Below the pieces are notes generated by a model, which was not told where the DNA came from, did not search any database, and saw only the letters and a list, made by a program, of their open reading frames with translations. From Sambucus nigra (lineage: Eukaryota > Streptophyta > Magnoliopsida > Dipsacales > Adoxaceae), in assembly GCA_949130495.1 (NCBI GenBank), contig OX422218.1:45904823-45968822 (forward strand): a DNA stretch of 64,000 nucleotides. Reading direction: 5' to 3'. Both the position numbers and the translations under genes were made by a program. Shown here in pieces: positions 12,106 to 25,039 of this stretch (its first letter is position 1; every line of letters starts with the position of its first letter).

Positions 12106-12376
12106 AGGGGTTCGTTGTTTGGGGGCTAATATACTTCTAACATAGTGAAAAATAAAATGGTGAAATACGTTTTTTTCTATTTTAGAATTAAATTTTGTTC
12201 AAAGTTGAATAGTTATAGCGTGTGTGATTATTTATAATTTTAAACGAAAAAAAAATAGAGATTAATTTCAAGGGGAGATTAAATACCACCTCCTCATATA
12301 TGTTTTTAATATATGTAGATCATCTTTATGGTTATAGGAGGGGCTTATAGTTAAACCTTCTTTAGTTAGAGATTAA

Positions 12377-14067
12377 TGTAATACCTCGTACTTTTATTAT
12401 AAAATAAAATTTGTGGGAATAAAATTAAATCAGTCAATTTAATTAATTAAGTTGTGAATAAATTAATTAATTATTATTTCCTGTCATGTGAAATTGACTT
12501 TGCATGTTAAATAATTTCGGTAGAAAATAAATACATGTGTATTGAATAATTGATGTCTGGCAAGTAATACAATTGAAAAATATACTTGTTAAATAAATAT
12601 ATTTGGGACTCGTTTCAAGAGGCTTTATGGGCTCGTTTAGGTGTTTTAGACCTTTAGAAATGGTTTTTGAGTCTTAATGATATTAATTAGGAGTTTAATA
12701 ACTCTTTGTCATTTGTATCCAAGAATCCTAAAACACATTTTGGGAAGAAAGAGGCAAGAACACTAGCAGGGAGAGAAAGATTCAAGAAGTAATTCAAGAA
12801 ATCAACCAAGAATTAAAGCAAAAATTCTCTTGCTAATTTTATTTAGTCCACATTACTTTCTTAATTCATTGTATTGAATCCCAAGTAGAAATTCTGGAAA
12901 GTTAAGAAAATTTGAAGATTTGATGATGGTATCAAACTATACTAACGAAAGATTTGGATTTGATAATAAAATAGGAAATCCAGACTTTATGAGGGTACAC
13001 TTTAAAAGTCTAAGTTGATGGGAACTCATGCGTAGGACCTTTGATATGATCATTGTGATGATTCATATGTAGTAGCATTAATCCTTCTTTAGTTCTGATA
13101 TTTCGATAAACTATGACCCTTACATGTGGTAGAGATTAGAAAATTTGTGGACAAAATCTGAATATACATGAACACCCTCTATGATTTAAATTCCTGGGAT
13201 TTCAGATTTGATCTGGGCTTTAAAATACGTAATAAATGATCTTAAGATGATGAACAAAGTCATGTGGATTAATATTAATGATTATCATAAGGTTTAAGCC
13301 TTTGGAATTGGGTCTGGGTGGAAGAATGTATATCCCGTTCTTCAAAAAATTGCTGGGTTCATAAGCTGTCAACAGGGCTGGGCCAAACCGGTTCGACAAA
13401 TGGGGAGTCATGGCATAGGGGTAGCAGTTGTATCTGGGAGAATTTTAGGTGTCCATACTAGGTGGGACCGTGTGCGGGTAACCGTGAAATTTATTAAAAA
13501 TGAAAACGTGATGTTAATAATAAAAAGAAAACTAAATCAACTAGATGGTTAATTGTGTTTTATCAGGAAATGATATTTAATAATTCACACATGGTTAATT
13601 ATTAAATAAGGATAATTATGAAAAAACATTACGGGGCAGCTAGGAGGTAATTATTAGGATAGTTACCTTTACATATTGTAACACGTGACTATATTTTGTG
13701 CGGACATACCTATGTTCGTGGACTGTCCTATCGATTGGGGTACACACTTTCAAGATCGTAGCACACGTCAACATAGGTGAGCTAGGCGTAATGTAGGTCA
13801 TATCCTAAGTACTACATAACAGCGCCACTTACGAGAGATTAGTGTTGATGCTGGGATCCATATGTCACCACTAGGTATGGGCCGTATAGTGGTGTAATGC
13901 GTAGGTACCGGACAAAGTGTATGTGTATTGTGTTGTCCGTTTTGGATAGGAGACTCCTTCGGACTTATCGATAGAGCACGAATGGGACACTATTTGTAGA
14001 TGCCTTAGTGTCGCATATATAAGGACATATATATTTCACTAATGAAAATGAATGAAAGAATTCCCTA
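12377..14067 (+). repeat. Large LTR X1, left part, interrupted by CACTA element A
   Basis: It starts TGTAATACCTCG, the same opening as the chromovirus LTR at 2721. It is cut at 14067 by CACTA element A, and the sequence continues at 33638. The segment 13440-14060 is clearly similar to 36070-36660 (shared words GTGGGACCGTGT, ATTTATTAAAAATGAAAACG, GGACATACC, GATAGAGCACGAA), so both belong to one LTR family. No internal coding region follows, so it is a solo or fragmentary LTR. Confidence 0.7.
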
Positions 14068-14545
14068 CACTACATCAAATCTACCGAATTGTCACGGTCA
14101 TTGACCTTGACAAGTTGGACTTGTCAAGGTCAATGATCGTGCCAATTCTAAGGGTGACAACGTTTTTTGTCACGAACGTATCACGGACATTGACCAGGAC
14201 AAGTTTTTAAATATTCTCACGGTCATGTCACGGTCATAGACCGTGACAAGTTTCGTCACGATTTATGACCGTGACAAATCCGTAATAATATTTAAAAACT
14301 TATCACGGTCAATGACCGTGATAATTCTGGGCATAATTAAAAAAAATCTGCTGGCCAGTATGGCCACTGCCACTGCCCAGCAGTATATTTGTACCTGTTA
14401 TAACAACATTAGACCTATTCAAACATCATATATCCAAATAAAATAGAGATAATGCAAATATACATTCAAAACAATATGCATAACGATATAATCCAAATAT
14501 AATTCAAATGTAACAACTTAAAACAATTCAATTCAAATAATGTCA

Positions 14546-14911
14546 CTACATGTCTGGGATAAGGTTAGCTCTGAGGAGGTGAGTAGGCCACACAATATAC
14601 GAATTGACACACCCATCAATATACATCATGCCACATTGTTCGTACCACCACAAGGGGGAGTTCTCCTTCCCAAGTATCACATGCGTGACGAGCACCTTGG
14701 ACTCGATGTCTTGAAGCAAACGTTCATGAACTGGCATACCCTGGACAGTATTCGGGTCCTTCAACCCCCGCCCTATCCGTTGGCCATCAAATATGTCTAG
14801 TATAAACACGCACGACCAACCAAGTGTCGACATCAGTCGGTTGAAGGGAGCCAAATAGGGGAATGGATCATCAAAGTCCACACGTATCGGCGATGAAGCA
14901 GCGAGGTCCAC
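14546..14911 (-). pseudogene. C-terminal exon of the CACTA A TnpA-like (Ptta/En/Spm) gene
   Basis: This minus-strand segment encodes about 120 residues. The last third (VHERLLQDIESKVLVTHVIL through YIVWPTHLLR) resembles the conserved C-terminal domain of plant Ptta/En/Spm proteins, whose members end in a similar W-P-H-L segment. The first visible codon is not a secure start; the segment is read as a downstream exon of the gene whose earlier exons are at 15518-15815 and 26016-26280. A lysine/glutamate-rich linker (about 14920-15250) lies between them. Confidence 0.55.
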
Positions 14912-15344
14912 ATCCTCGTCATCCTATACCTCGTCCTCCTGCACCTCCTCTTCCACCACCTTTTCCTTCCCTTTCCCCTTACGATTTCCGACCAACGAAC
15001 GCTTCATGAATGAGAACATATCTTGTATAGTCGCCTACAAACGGAACAGCTTCGCGTCATGCAAGTCCACCGTTTGAGCCAACCCGGTGTCGCTCGTCTC
15101 CAATCTGATGATCCTAGATTTGGCCACCCGCGAGATCAACCCCTTATCCTCCCCTTGCGATCAGCACCAAGCGCTTAACTGAGTGCGTCTGTGGGCAAAG
15201 ATGCCTTGTCGGCATCAGACTGCGACTCATGCACTTCCTTAAGCTTTGCCTGAAACGACAAAAAGCACATGATTAGTAAAATAAGTAAATAAAAAAATTA
15301 TAACGTAATTAACAAAAAGTAAATTGTCAGATTACTTACAATCG

Positions 15345-15465
15345 TGGACGCGACGCTAGGGGATACCTCCTTATCCTTCCCCTTCTTCGTCTAAATAGTC
15401 ACATAAGTATCGAGCCTATGTGGCCTACCCCTAGGGCCACTCCCTGTTCCCTGAAATAAAATAAA
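15345..15465 (-). pseudogene. Small internal exon of the CACTA A TnpA-like gene
   Basis: On the minus strand a possible acceptor (TTTCAG at about 15465-15460) is followed by a GTGSGPRGRPHRLDTYVTI reading, an in-frame TAG, then TKKGKDKE and a donor GTAAGT near 15340. The placement matches the G/R/K-rich linker typical of Ptta proteins. The stop marks it as broken. Confidence 0.45.
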
Positions 15466-15517
15466 GTAAAATTAGTATTGGTTATATTTCTGTAGTTATA
15501 GAAAAATTAAATCTTAC

Positions 15518-15815
15518 CATCATCCTATGCTCCACAACGGCATAAGATGTCCGGCCGGAGTAGTGCACGTCCATCTTTTTTGCCCGATTTTCCCTCTTCG
15601 ATTGGCGAGATGCCAATTTTCACTCCCTGATCTCATTGTCAATGAACGTTTGCCATTGTGCCAATGAGATCGGCTCCTTCGGCATGACAGATTCACCCAT
15701 TCGGATAACGAACTCTCGGGTCTTACCAAAGTACCGGATCCGCATATTTTTCTTCCACGTCTTGTGTTGCTCCCTCAACTGCTCCAAGACGGAATCGCAT
15801 ATCTTTAGATCCATG
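15518..15815 (-). pseudogene. Core Ptta/En/Spm (Transposase_24-like) exon of CACTA A
   Basis: After an acceptor (CAATTCAG) near 15816 the minus strand reads MDLKICDSVLEQLREQHKTW, then RIRYFGKTREFVIRMGESVM and PKEPISLAQWQTFIDNEIRE. After a single in-frame TGA (about 15617-15619) the same frame continues with RENRAKKMDVHYSGRTSYAV up to a donor (ATG|GTAAG) near 15518. The W-x-F-x-D...N-R-A-K-K...H-x-x-G-R-x-S-Y-A order is diagnostic of plant Ptta/En/Spm proteins, the DNA-binding accessory proteins of CACTA elements. The TGA makes this copy a pseudogene. Confidence 0.75.
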
Positions 15816-16599
15816 CTGAATTGTTCATGTCCAATAAATACAATGTTAGTTGCGAATAAATATAAATATAAAATGACACTACACAAAATCCTGCGAATGG
15901 TTACGCCCAGTAGGTCGCGGACTTGGGCCGTGACCAGCTGGTCGTGACTTGGGCCGTGACCCACTCAATATTTGGCGTGACCATATTTATTACCACACTA
16001 AATTATCAATGTTCTGGAAGTGGTCACGAACTAAATCCCCGACCACAGTGGGTCACGGACTTAGACCGTGACCTGGGCGTGACCAGTTTGGCGCCAAATT
16101 TCGCGCCAAAATTCCCTTCAAACTGGTCGCGGATGGGTCACGGACTTGGACCGTGACCAAAGACATGACAAAGCAGAAAACACACACATTGAGGGTCACG
16201 GTTGGGGGCCGTGACCATTTCTTGGTGTGGGTCACGGCTATGGGCCATGACCATACCTCATTCAAGCAGTAGGGAAGGTCGCGCATGGTGGATCACGGCG
16301 CTTGGCCATGACCAGGTGCAAGCCAGACCACCTCTTCTCATTTATTGGTCGCGCGCATGGGGGTCATGTCTTTAGGTCGTGACCAGAGTCGGGTATTAAA
16401 AACAAAAAAAAACCGCTGCTTTGTCATTTCGTTGCTGCGATTTTTGAGGATGTCTCGTGCGATTTCGTGGGGATTTAAGTTCGATTTGCAAAGGCTCTTG
16501 CTATTTCGTGCGGATTTAAGTTGGATTTGTGCGATTTCAGTTGGTTTTCATTTGGATTAAACCCTGGTATGTATTGATTCATTTGGATTTCGTGATTTG

Positions 16600-16960
16600 C
16601 CCTAATTTTTGTGTATGTATGTGTAGATTTATGTTTGTATGTGTGTGTATGTATAGATTTATGTTTATATGTGTGTGTATGTATAGATTTATGTGTATAT
16701 GTATGTTTATGTGTGTAACTATGAACAAATAAATTGGTTTTTTATCAATAAACCCTATATTGTATGTGTGTGTATGTATAGATTGTATGTGTGGGTATGT
16801 ATAGAATTATGGCAAAAAAAATATTAGGGTTTAGTAAACCCTAAATAGTATGTGTGTGTATGTATAGATTATGTCAATAAACCGTAGATTGTATGTGCGT
16901 GTATGTATAAATTATGTCAATAAACCCTAGATTGTATGTGTGTGTATTTTTTTGACAAAA
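16600..16960 (+). repeat. GTATGTGTGTGTATGTATAG minisatellite in element B
   Basis: The words GTATGTGTGTGTATGTATAG and CAATAAACCCTA recur about seven times with irregular spacing. Short frames read through it are low-complexity. Confidence 0.75.
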
Positions 16961-18097
16961 TATTATTCAAAACCCTAGACATTATATTTTTTTTTGAAAA
17001 ACTATAATTAAATGAATTTTTAACATGTAAAAAAAACTACATCCACCTTGTTGTGGGTTATATGCCTGTCATCATATTATATTAGGGGTTATATGCTTGT
17101 CGTGATTTTTTTTGACAAAATATAATTAAAAGAATTTTTTTGACATACTAGTCGCAAACACGTGTGCACATTATTATAGTGAGCTATTGTTGGCTTGGTT
17201 GTTGGATACTATTTGGATTTATTGAATTGATACTAGTGTCGATAAGTGTACATGTTATTAAATTTGTTGGGTGTGTACTTGATTTGCCTATGAAAAAGTA
17301 TATCACTTACCTTGCGATTAATGTGCATTTTTTGACGTTTACGTCAAGATATTAGGAGGCTACAACTTGACATGGAACAAAGGCAACTTGATTCCGTTCA
17401 TTCATATTTTAACTTGACATGTATGCCATAATTCTGTTGATTTCATACAGTTCTGTTTTAGTTTGAAATTTGTTGTGATCAACTTGATTGGATATGTATT
17501 TCAAGCCTTAAAATGGTGGCGTAATAATCATAACTACATTGATATTATAGGCACCAGGTTGATATTATACAGTTTTGTTCTCCTTTGCCTTCGTGTACTT
17601 TTCTTTACATATTATAGGCAGCAGGTTGCTCATGTTCGTTTGAATTGCGATGTTAAAATGGGGGAATAAATCTGCGTCATATGTAAATCTACGACATATT
17701 ATAGGCATCAGATCTCATTCTTCAATGGTATTGTGAGGTACTTTCTTTAATTTTACATACCCGTTCTTCATAACACATTATTTACTTATTGCAGATCTAA
17801 CCAATTGGATATCAGTTCTTCATTACATGCCAGTTCTTCATTACACACCAGGTACTCTTTACTTTAACTAAAGTAGTTATATAATTGATATACATTATCT
17901 ATTAAATCTTTTAGATGATAGAAGGAGTACGAGATAATTATTGATTTTGTTTGGTTTGGCTGTTGGATAATTAGTGGTTGTTGGCTTGTTTTTGGATAGT
18001 TGATGGATAGTATGCTAGAAAGTATGGGATAATTAGAAGGAATACAGGATAATTATTGGTTTGATTGTTGGATAATATGTTGAAAATATTTTAGACT
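16961..18097. other. Unique interior of CACTA B upstream of the first repeat array
   Basis: No protein-coding feature is recognised. The part at about 17755-18070 (from CCCGTTCTTCATAACACATT) is closely matched in element C at 30930-31200, showing common descent of the two interiors. Confidence 0.6.
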
Positions 18098-19378
18098 TCG
18101 TGAGTGGAACCAACACCTTGCACGACACTAATGTAACTCGTACGAACTGACCGCGAGATCATGGGACTCCCGGTTTGAGAGTACGATGATAATTTGCATA
18201 TTTTTAGACTTAGGCTTAAAAACATGGCGTTAGTGGGCGAAAACCCGAAATAGCCCCCGTACGTTCCTGTGAGAGGCACCAACACCTCTCATGGAACCAA
18301 TATAACACGTAGGAACTGATCGCGCAGTCACGGGGCTTCCGGTTTGAATATAAGATCATAATTTGAAAATATGAGGACTTGAGCTTAAAAACAAGGCGTT
18401 AGAGGGTAAAAACATGAAACAACCCCTGTACGGCTCCGTGAGCGGCATCCACACCTCATACGGGACCAATGTAACTCGTAGGAACTGACCGTGCAGTCAC
18501 GGGACTCCCAATTTGAGAATACGACTATAATTTGAAAATACGAGGATTTAAGCTTAAAAACAAGGCATCAGAAGGTAAAAACTCGAAACAACCCTCAAAC
18601 GGCCCAGTGAGAGGCACCGACACCTCACACGGGGCCAATATAACTCGTAGGACGCGATCACGGGACTCCCAATTCGAGAATATGACGATAATTTGAAAAT
18701 ATGAGGACTTAAGCTTAAAAATAAGGCGTTAGAGGCTGAAAACACGAAGGAGAACCCGTACGGTCCCGTGAGAGGCACCAACACCTCTCAAGGTACCAAT
18801 GTAACACGTAGGAACTGACCGCGTGATCACGGGACTCCCAGTTTGAGAATACGAGGATAATTTGAAAATATGAGGACTTAAGCTTAAAAACAAGGCATTA
18901 GAGGGTGAAAATATGAAACATCCCTCGTACAGCCTCATGAGAGGCACCAACACCTCGCACGGGATCAATGTAGCTCGTCGGAACTGTTTGCGCAGTCACG
19001 GGACTCTCGATTTGAGAATACGACTATAATTTGAAAATATGAGGACTTAAGCTTAAAAACAAGGCGTTAGAAAGTAAAAACCCGGAATATCCCCCGAGAG
19101 GCCCCGTGAGAGGCACCAACACCTCACACGGGACTAATGTAACTCGTAGGAACTGACCGCGAGATCAGGGGACTCCCGATTTGAGAATACGATGATAATT
19201 TGAAAATATGAGGACTTAAGCTTAAAAACAATGCGTTAGAGGGTGAAAACATGAAATAGCCCCCGTACGATCCCGTGAGAGGCACCAACACCTCTCACGG
19301 GACCAATGTAACACGTAGGAACTGACCGCACAATCACGGGACTACCGATTTAAGAATACAAATATAATTTGAAAATTA
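18098..19378. repeat. 169-bp tandem repeat array 1 (about 7.7 units) in CACTA B
   Basis: Units recur every 168-169 bases (for example the word TTGAGAATACGA near 18512, 18844, 19012 and 19181). Each holds GGCACCAACACCTC, a short GC-rich inverted pair around it (CCCGTGAGAGG...), ACTCGTAGGAACTGACCGCG and GACTTAAGCTTAAAAACAAGG. This array is a subfamily with TTTGAAAATATGAGGACTTA where array 2 has TTTGCATATTTCTAGACTTA. It ends abruptly at the LINE fragment. Minus-strand frames of 60-80 codons here are by-products of the repeat; the unit is not a multiple of three. Confidence 0.95.
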
Positions 19379-20925
19379 CATGGATAACTAGGAAACCACT
19401 ACAATAGGAAATAACGGATCTATTCACTTAAGTTGAAAAAGTTACTTCATGGAGATCTACCTAGGGAAGGTTGAAAGCTGAAGGAAGTATAAAAGAAATA
19501 AGATCGTGCTTCGTCTTCGTTTACTACACCGGCAATAGGATCGTCTCGTCAAGCATCTAATCATCTTCTCTCTATTATAGTATGAGGGATCATTTTCAAA
19601 ATTGATTTCACTTCTAAGAGAATCATCTTCAGCTGAGATAGTCTTTTGAAAAATGTTACCAAATTGAACTTTATTCCAATTTTTAGACATGCTCTAAGAA
19701 TCTTTAGATTGGATGCCAAACTATACATGGGGTTTCCTCCATTGTAAGAATTCTAATTAGTCTGGATAACAACTTTATATGAGGAATGAGCAACCCAAAA
19801 ATTTTGAAGCACAAATCTATTTGGGATTTTATCACAATCACTAGATAATCTTAGAAGCATATGAGAATGATCAGAAGTTAATTTACTAGTGTTCAACAAC
19901 CACTTTAGAAAATAACTGCTTGCTACTCAAATTCATCAACATTTTATCTATTCTTTCCCAAATACTAGCACTGGATTCTCTTTTATTCCACCAAGTGAAC
20001 CTGGAGGCCAAATACCCCAAGTCAATGAGGCCATTAGACTCCATACATTGGATGAAATCTTATGCATCATTAAAGTCATAAGGTAAACCTCCTACCTTAT
20101 CTGTAGAAACAGATACTGTATTGAAGTCACCTCCTACAAACCATGGATTCAATGTATGAATGGAATTTAAATAGACCCATAAAACTATTCTATCTCTTCT
20201 AGTGCATTTAGCATAAACCAAGGAAACTTGAATAACAGAAGATAGAACAGGATGAGAGACCTTTAGAGTTAAGCATTGAGGAACTTGAGATTCTATCGAC
20301 ACAGAGATATCAAAAGAGAAAAAACTCTGAGAAAAAACTCCAAATAGTGTTGACTTCATTAGCAGTACTTTAATGAAACCAAACTTGATTCGAAATTCTT
20401 CAAGTCTAGGTTGGTCTACTTTTGGTTCTAAGCAGACTAACATCAATTGTTTGTGTATCTTTAAAAATTTGTTAATTATTATACGAACTACTTTCTTTCC
20501 AATGCCTCTCACATTCCAAATCATCAACTTAATTATTTAAAGATAGGTTTTAGTAGATTCTTTGATGCAAACCTTAATAAAATTTTCTCTGTAGTTACAG
20601 TATTTTTCTGCAATAAATTCTTCTTCTTTTTGTTAGTCACTTGAGTACATCCCTCTATAGCTTGTTTAGGTTGATCCCCCTCATCAATAGGAATTTTTCT
20701 TGGAGATAAATGCAAAATATCAGTCACGTCATTATTTTTCTCTTCATCTCCTATTTCCTCCTTTTCATTCCCCTCTACATTTTCCTCTATAGCAGGTTCT
20801 TGTTCCTCTTATACAATGTTTGTGTAATTATGTGATGGACGGTTGGCCTTTTCAATTGATTCCTCACCATTGATAACTTCACATGTTTCTTCTTGTGGGG
20901 AATTACTAATTCGGACTTGAACAGT
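19379..20925 (-). pseudogene. 5'-region fragment of a LINE (L1-type) retrotransposon: endonuclease
   Basis: The minus strand encodes an exonuclease-endonuclease-phosphatase domain typical of plant L1 LINE ORF2: WNVRGIG near the start (about 20520), a CLEPKV motif, GGDFNTV (about 20115) and, further on, a TWWNKR-like segment near 20000 followed by WERIDKMLMN. Just upstream (20533-20930) is a lysine- and glutamate-rich region like the linker before the endonuclease. In-frame stops interrupt the reading after about 20060 and the reverse transcriptase is missing. It interrupts the 169-bp repeats of CACTA B and is unlike its surroundings, so it is either an insertion or a captured fragment. Confidence 0.7.
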
Positions 20926-21135
20926 TATATAACTGTTTTATAACAACAGTTATATAACAACAGTTATATAACTATTATATTAACAGTTATATAACCGTTG
21001 TTATATTAACCGTTATATAACCGTTGTTATATAACTGTTATAATAGTTATATAACCGTTGTTATATAACTGTTATATAACAACAGTTATATAACTGTTAT
21101 ATTAACAGTTATATAAACGTTGTTATATAACAACA
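20926..21135. repeat. AT-rich array of AACAGTTATATAAC / GTTATATAACCGTTG motifs
   Basis: About a dozen copies of a ~14-18-base motif (AACAGTTATATAAC and its near inverse GTTATATAACNGTTG) run without gaps. The motif is largely self-complementary, so the array can fold extensively. Each copy contains AACNG/CNGTT, the core of plant MYB binding sites, which may be chance. Confidence 0.85.
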
Positions 21136-22412
21136 AGTTTGCGGCTTTCTTCGATTGATGCTTGCTCCTTGTGGCATTACTTAAAATTAGGAGTCCGTTG
21201 TAGTCCATATGTACCGTGCTAAAGTTTAAACATGTGTGATTATGTCGAGTCGCATTGTGTGTCCGTGCTTCCATAGTCTGAAAGTCTCTCATGAAACTTT
21301 AGTACTTGTCAAATTTTCTTTAATAAAATTGGGGGTTAACACAGGGATTGTCACAAGGAGACCTTTGGTTTTGCAATTTCAAAAGATAGATGAAGGGAAC
21401 CAAGATTACGCTGAATTTGGTCACACGCCTCGAAGGAAGTTCAGTGATTTTGGTATGTAATTCCATACTAGTGCTTATAGTCTTTCTTTTAATTATTCTT
21501 GTACACTCTAAATCAGTTAGTACGTAAGGTTTATCATCATTTGATTTATTAAGTACATGAATACCCCCTGAACTATATCCCTCGTGTCAGTTGAGCCTCT
21601 AAACAAACACACACCTGAACTATATCCATCGTGTCCGTTGTAGTCCATATGCATATATGCATCTGCATATATGCAATATATATGCATCAGCATATATGCA
21701 GGCTGCACATATATGCATTCTTTATGGATTGGTTTACATATTGAAAGCGAGCGGATCGAGGTTTACATATTGCCTACTTGGATTGGTTTTCATTTATTTT
21801 TAAATTTTACATCTTGTATTCGTGGAATGATGTTATCAAATTGTTATGGATGACTCATTTCACACTATTCAGGTAATTCCCATTGAGGTCTCTGTATTCT
21901 TTGGTAATGTAGGTATAAAGCTTGGCGTTCTCTTTTAGGATAGCAGTTGGCAGAAAGAGATATTATAGTGGCATGCATTGATTACAGGTGAACGTCATTT
22001 CAGATTCTAAATATACTTTCTTAGACAAAATAAATACAGTTGCTTTGATACTCGAAATTCCTGTCTACTCTGTGCAAGAGTACCTAGTTGAAGTTATTAT
22101 TCCTAGTTAACAATAATGTACGCAAGACAGAAATGAAAGCTTCATGATACCTATATATAAACAATTATCCTTGCTTGAGGTAATCCATTAGTGTCCAAAA
22201 CAGTTATACAATTGTGACATTTCAAATGCATAATACCAATCCTTGTTTAGATTGAGATTGTATCCTCCTATGATATATTTTATTCAAATAGTGAAATATC
22301 CTAATGAGGTAACACTCCTATTATATAGGTGGGATTGATTATACGCTATCATGCCTTTAGTGAAAAAATATAATGTAGAATTCATAATCCACTTAAAATA
22401 ATCTATTACAAC
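21136..22412. other. Interior of CACTA B between the LINE fragment and array 2
   Basis: No gene is recognised. A run of TGCATATATGCA palindromes lies at 21650-21720. A short frame at 21236-21460 shows no recognisable motif. Confidence 0.5.
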
Positions 22413-24937
22413 CCCCGACGGTAATTTGCATATTTCTAGACTTTAGCAAAACATGGCGTTAGAGGGTGAAAACTCCAAACAGCCCTCGAACGGCCCCGTG
22501 GGTGGCACCAACACCTCCCACGGGACCATTGTAACTCGTACGAACTGGTCGCGCAGCCGCGGGACTCCCGATTTAAGAATACGATGGTAATTTGCATATT
22601 TCTAGACTTAGGCATAAAAATATGGCGTTAGAGGGTGAAAACCCAAAACAGCCCCCGAACGGCCTGTGGGTGGCACCAACACCTCCCACGGGACCAATGT
22701 AACTCGTAGGAACTGATCACGCAGCCGCGGCACTCCTGGTTTGAGAATACGACGATAATTTGCATATTTCTAGACTTAGGCATAAAAACATGGCGTTAGA
22801 GGGTGAAAACTCGAAACAATCCCCGAACGGCCCCATGGGTGGCACCAACACCTCCCACGGGACCAATATAACTCGTAGGAATTTATCGCGCAGCCGCGGC
22901 ACTCCCGGTTTGAGAATACGACGATAATTTGCATATTTCTAGACTTAGGCATAAAAACATGACGTTAGAGGGTGAAAACTCAAAACAACCCCCGAACAAC
23001 CCCGTGAATGGCACCAACATCTCCCACGGGACCAATATAACTCGTAGGAACTGACCGCGCAGCCGCGACACTCCCAGTTTGAGAATATGACGATAATTTG
23101 CATATTTTTAGACTTAGGCATAAAAACATGGCGTTAGAGGGTGAAAACTCGAAACAACTCCCGAACGGCCCCGTGGGTGGCACCAACACCTCCCACGGGA
23201 CCAATGTAACTCGTAGGAACTGACCCCGCAGTCGCGAGTCTCCCGGTTTGAGAATACGATGATAATTTGCATATTTCTAGACTTAGGCATAAAAACATGG
23301 CGTTAGAGGGTGAAAATCCAAAATAGCCCTCGAACGACCCCGTGGGTAGCACCAACACCTCCCACGGGACCAATGTAACTCGTAGGAACTGACCCCGCAG
23401 TCGCGGGTCTCCCGATTTGAGAATATGACGATAATTTGCATATTTCTAGACTTAAGCAAAACATGGCGTTAGAGGGTGAAAACTCAAAACAACCCCCGAA
23501 CGACCATGTGGGTGGCACTAACACCTCCTATGGGACCAATGTAACTCGTAGGAATTGACCGCCCAGTCGCGGCACTCCCGGTTTGAGAATACGATGATAA
23601 TTTGCATATTTTTAGACTTTGGCTTAAAAATATGGCGTTAGAGGGTGAAAACTCGAAACATCCCCCGAACGTCCTCGTGGGTGGCACCAACACCTCCCAC
23701 GGGACCAATGTAACTCGTAGGAACTGACCGCACAGCAGCAGCACTCCCGGTTTGAGAATACGACGATAATTTATATATTTCTAGACTTAGGCATAAAAAC
23801 ATGGCGTTAGAGGGTGAAAACTCGAAACAACTCCCGAACGTCCCCGTGGGTGGTACCAACACCTCCCACGGGACTAATGTAACTCGTAGGAACTTATCCC
23901 GCAGTCGCGGGTCTCCCGGTTTGAGAATACGACGATAATTTGCATATTTCTAGACTTAGGCATAAAAACATGGCGTTAGAGGGTGAAAACTCGAAACAAC
24001 CCCCGAACGGCCCCGTGGGTGACACCAACACCTCTCACGGGACCAATGTAACTCATAGGAACTGACCGCGCAGCCGCGACACTGCCGGTTTGAGAATACG
24101 ACGGTAATTTGCATATTTCTAGACTTAGGAATAAAAACATGGCGTTAGAGGGTGAAAACTCGAAACAACCCCCAAACGGCCCCATGGGTGGCACCAACAC
24201 CTCCCACGGGACCAGTATAACTCGTAGGAACTGACCCCGTAGTCGCGGGTCTGTTGGTTTGAGAATACGATGATAATTTTCATATTTTTAGACTTAGGCT
24301 TAAAAACATGGCGTTAGAGGGTGAAAATTCGAAACAGCCCCCGAATGGCCCCGTGGGTGGCACCAACACCTCCAATGGCACCAATGTAACTCGTAAAAAC
24401 TGACCACGCAACAGCGGTACTCCCGGTTTGAGAATACGATGATAATTTTCATATTTCTAGACTTAGGCTTAAAAACATGGCGTTAGAGGGTGAAAACTCG
24501 AAACAGCCCCAGAACGTCCCCGTGGGTGGCACCAACACCTCCCACGGGAGCAATGTAACTCGTAGGAACTGACCACGTAGCCACGGGACTCCCGGTTTGA
24601 GAATACGATGGTAATTTGCATATTTCTAGACTTAGGCATAAAAACATGGCGTTAGGGGGTAAAAACCCAAAACAGCCCACTAACGTCCCCGTGGATGGCA
24701 CCAACACCTCCCACGGGACCAATGTAAGTCGTAAGAACTGACCCCGTAGTCGCTGATCTCCCGATTTGAGAATACGATGATAATTTGCATATTTCTATAC
24801 TTAAGCAAAATATGGGGTTAGAGGGTGAAAACTCGAAAAAAAAAACGAACGGCCCCATGGATGGCACCAACACCTCCGACGGGATCCATATAACTCGTAG
24901 GAACTGGCCCCGCAGTCGCGAGTCTCCCGGTTTGAGA
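22413..24937. repeat. 169-bp tandem repeat array 2 (about 15 units) in CACTA B
   Basis: Unit starts can be followed at 22743, 22912, 23081 and 23250 with exact 169-base spacing and continue to about 24937. Each unit contains GGTGGCACCAACACCTCCCACGGGACC, whose GGTGG and CCACG parts form a short hairpin, then ACTCGTAGGAACTGACC and AATTTGCATATTTCTAGACT. The units differ by scattered substitutions. Short minus-strand frames are by-products. Confidence 0.96.
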
Positions 24938-25039
24938 ATATTGATATGTTGATAATTTTAACTCATATATGCAATTTTTCAGCTTGATTAATTTTTTTGT
25001 AAAACTACTTGGTTACTGATATTTTTTTTATGTATCTTA

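Noticed and set aside
18091..24873. Many minus-strand frames of 60-90 codons with repeated FSPSNAMFLCLSLEICKLSSYS-type peptides
   Set aside because: They are translations of the 169-bp tandem repeat. The unit length is not a multiple of three, so frames rotate and end at each unit.
22413..24937. CRISPR-like appearance of regular repeats
   Set aside because: The whole 169-bp unit is repeated with no unique spacers, in a plant transposon.
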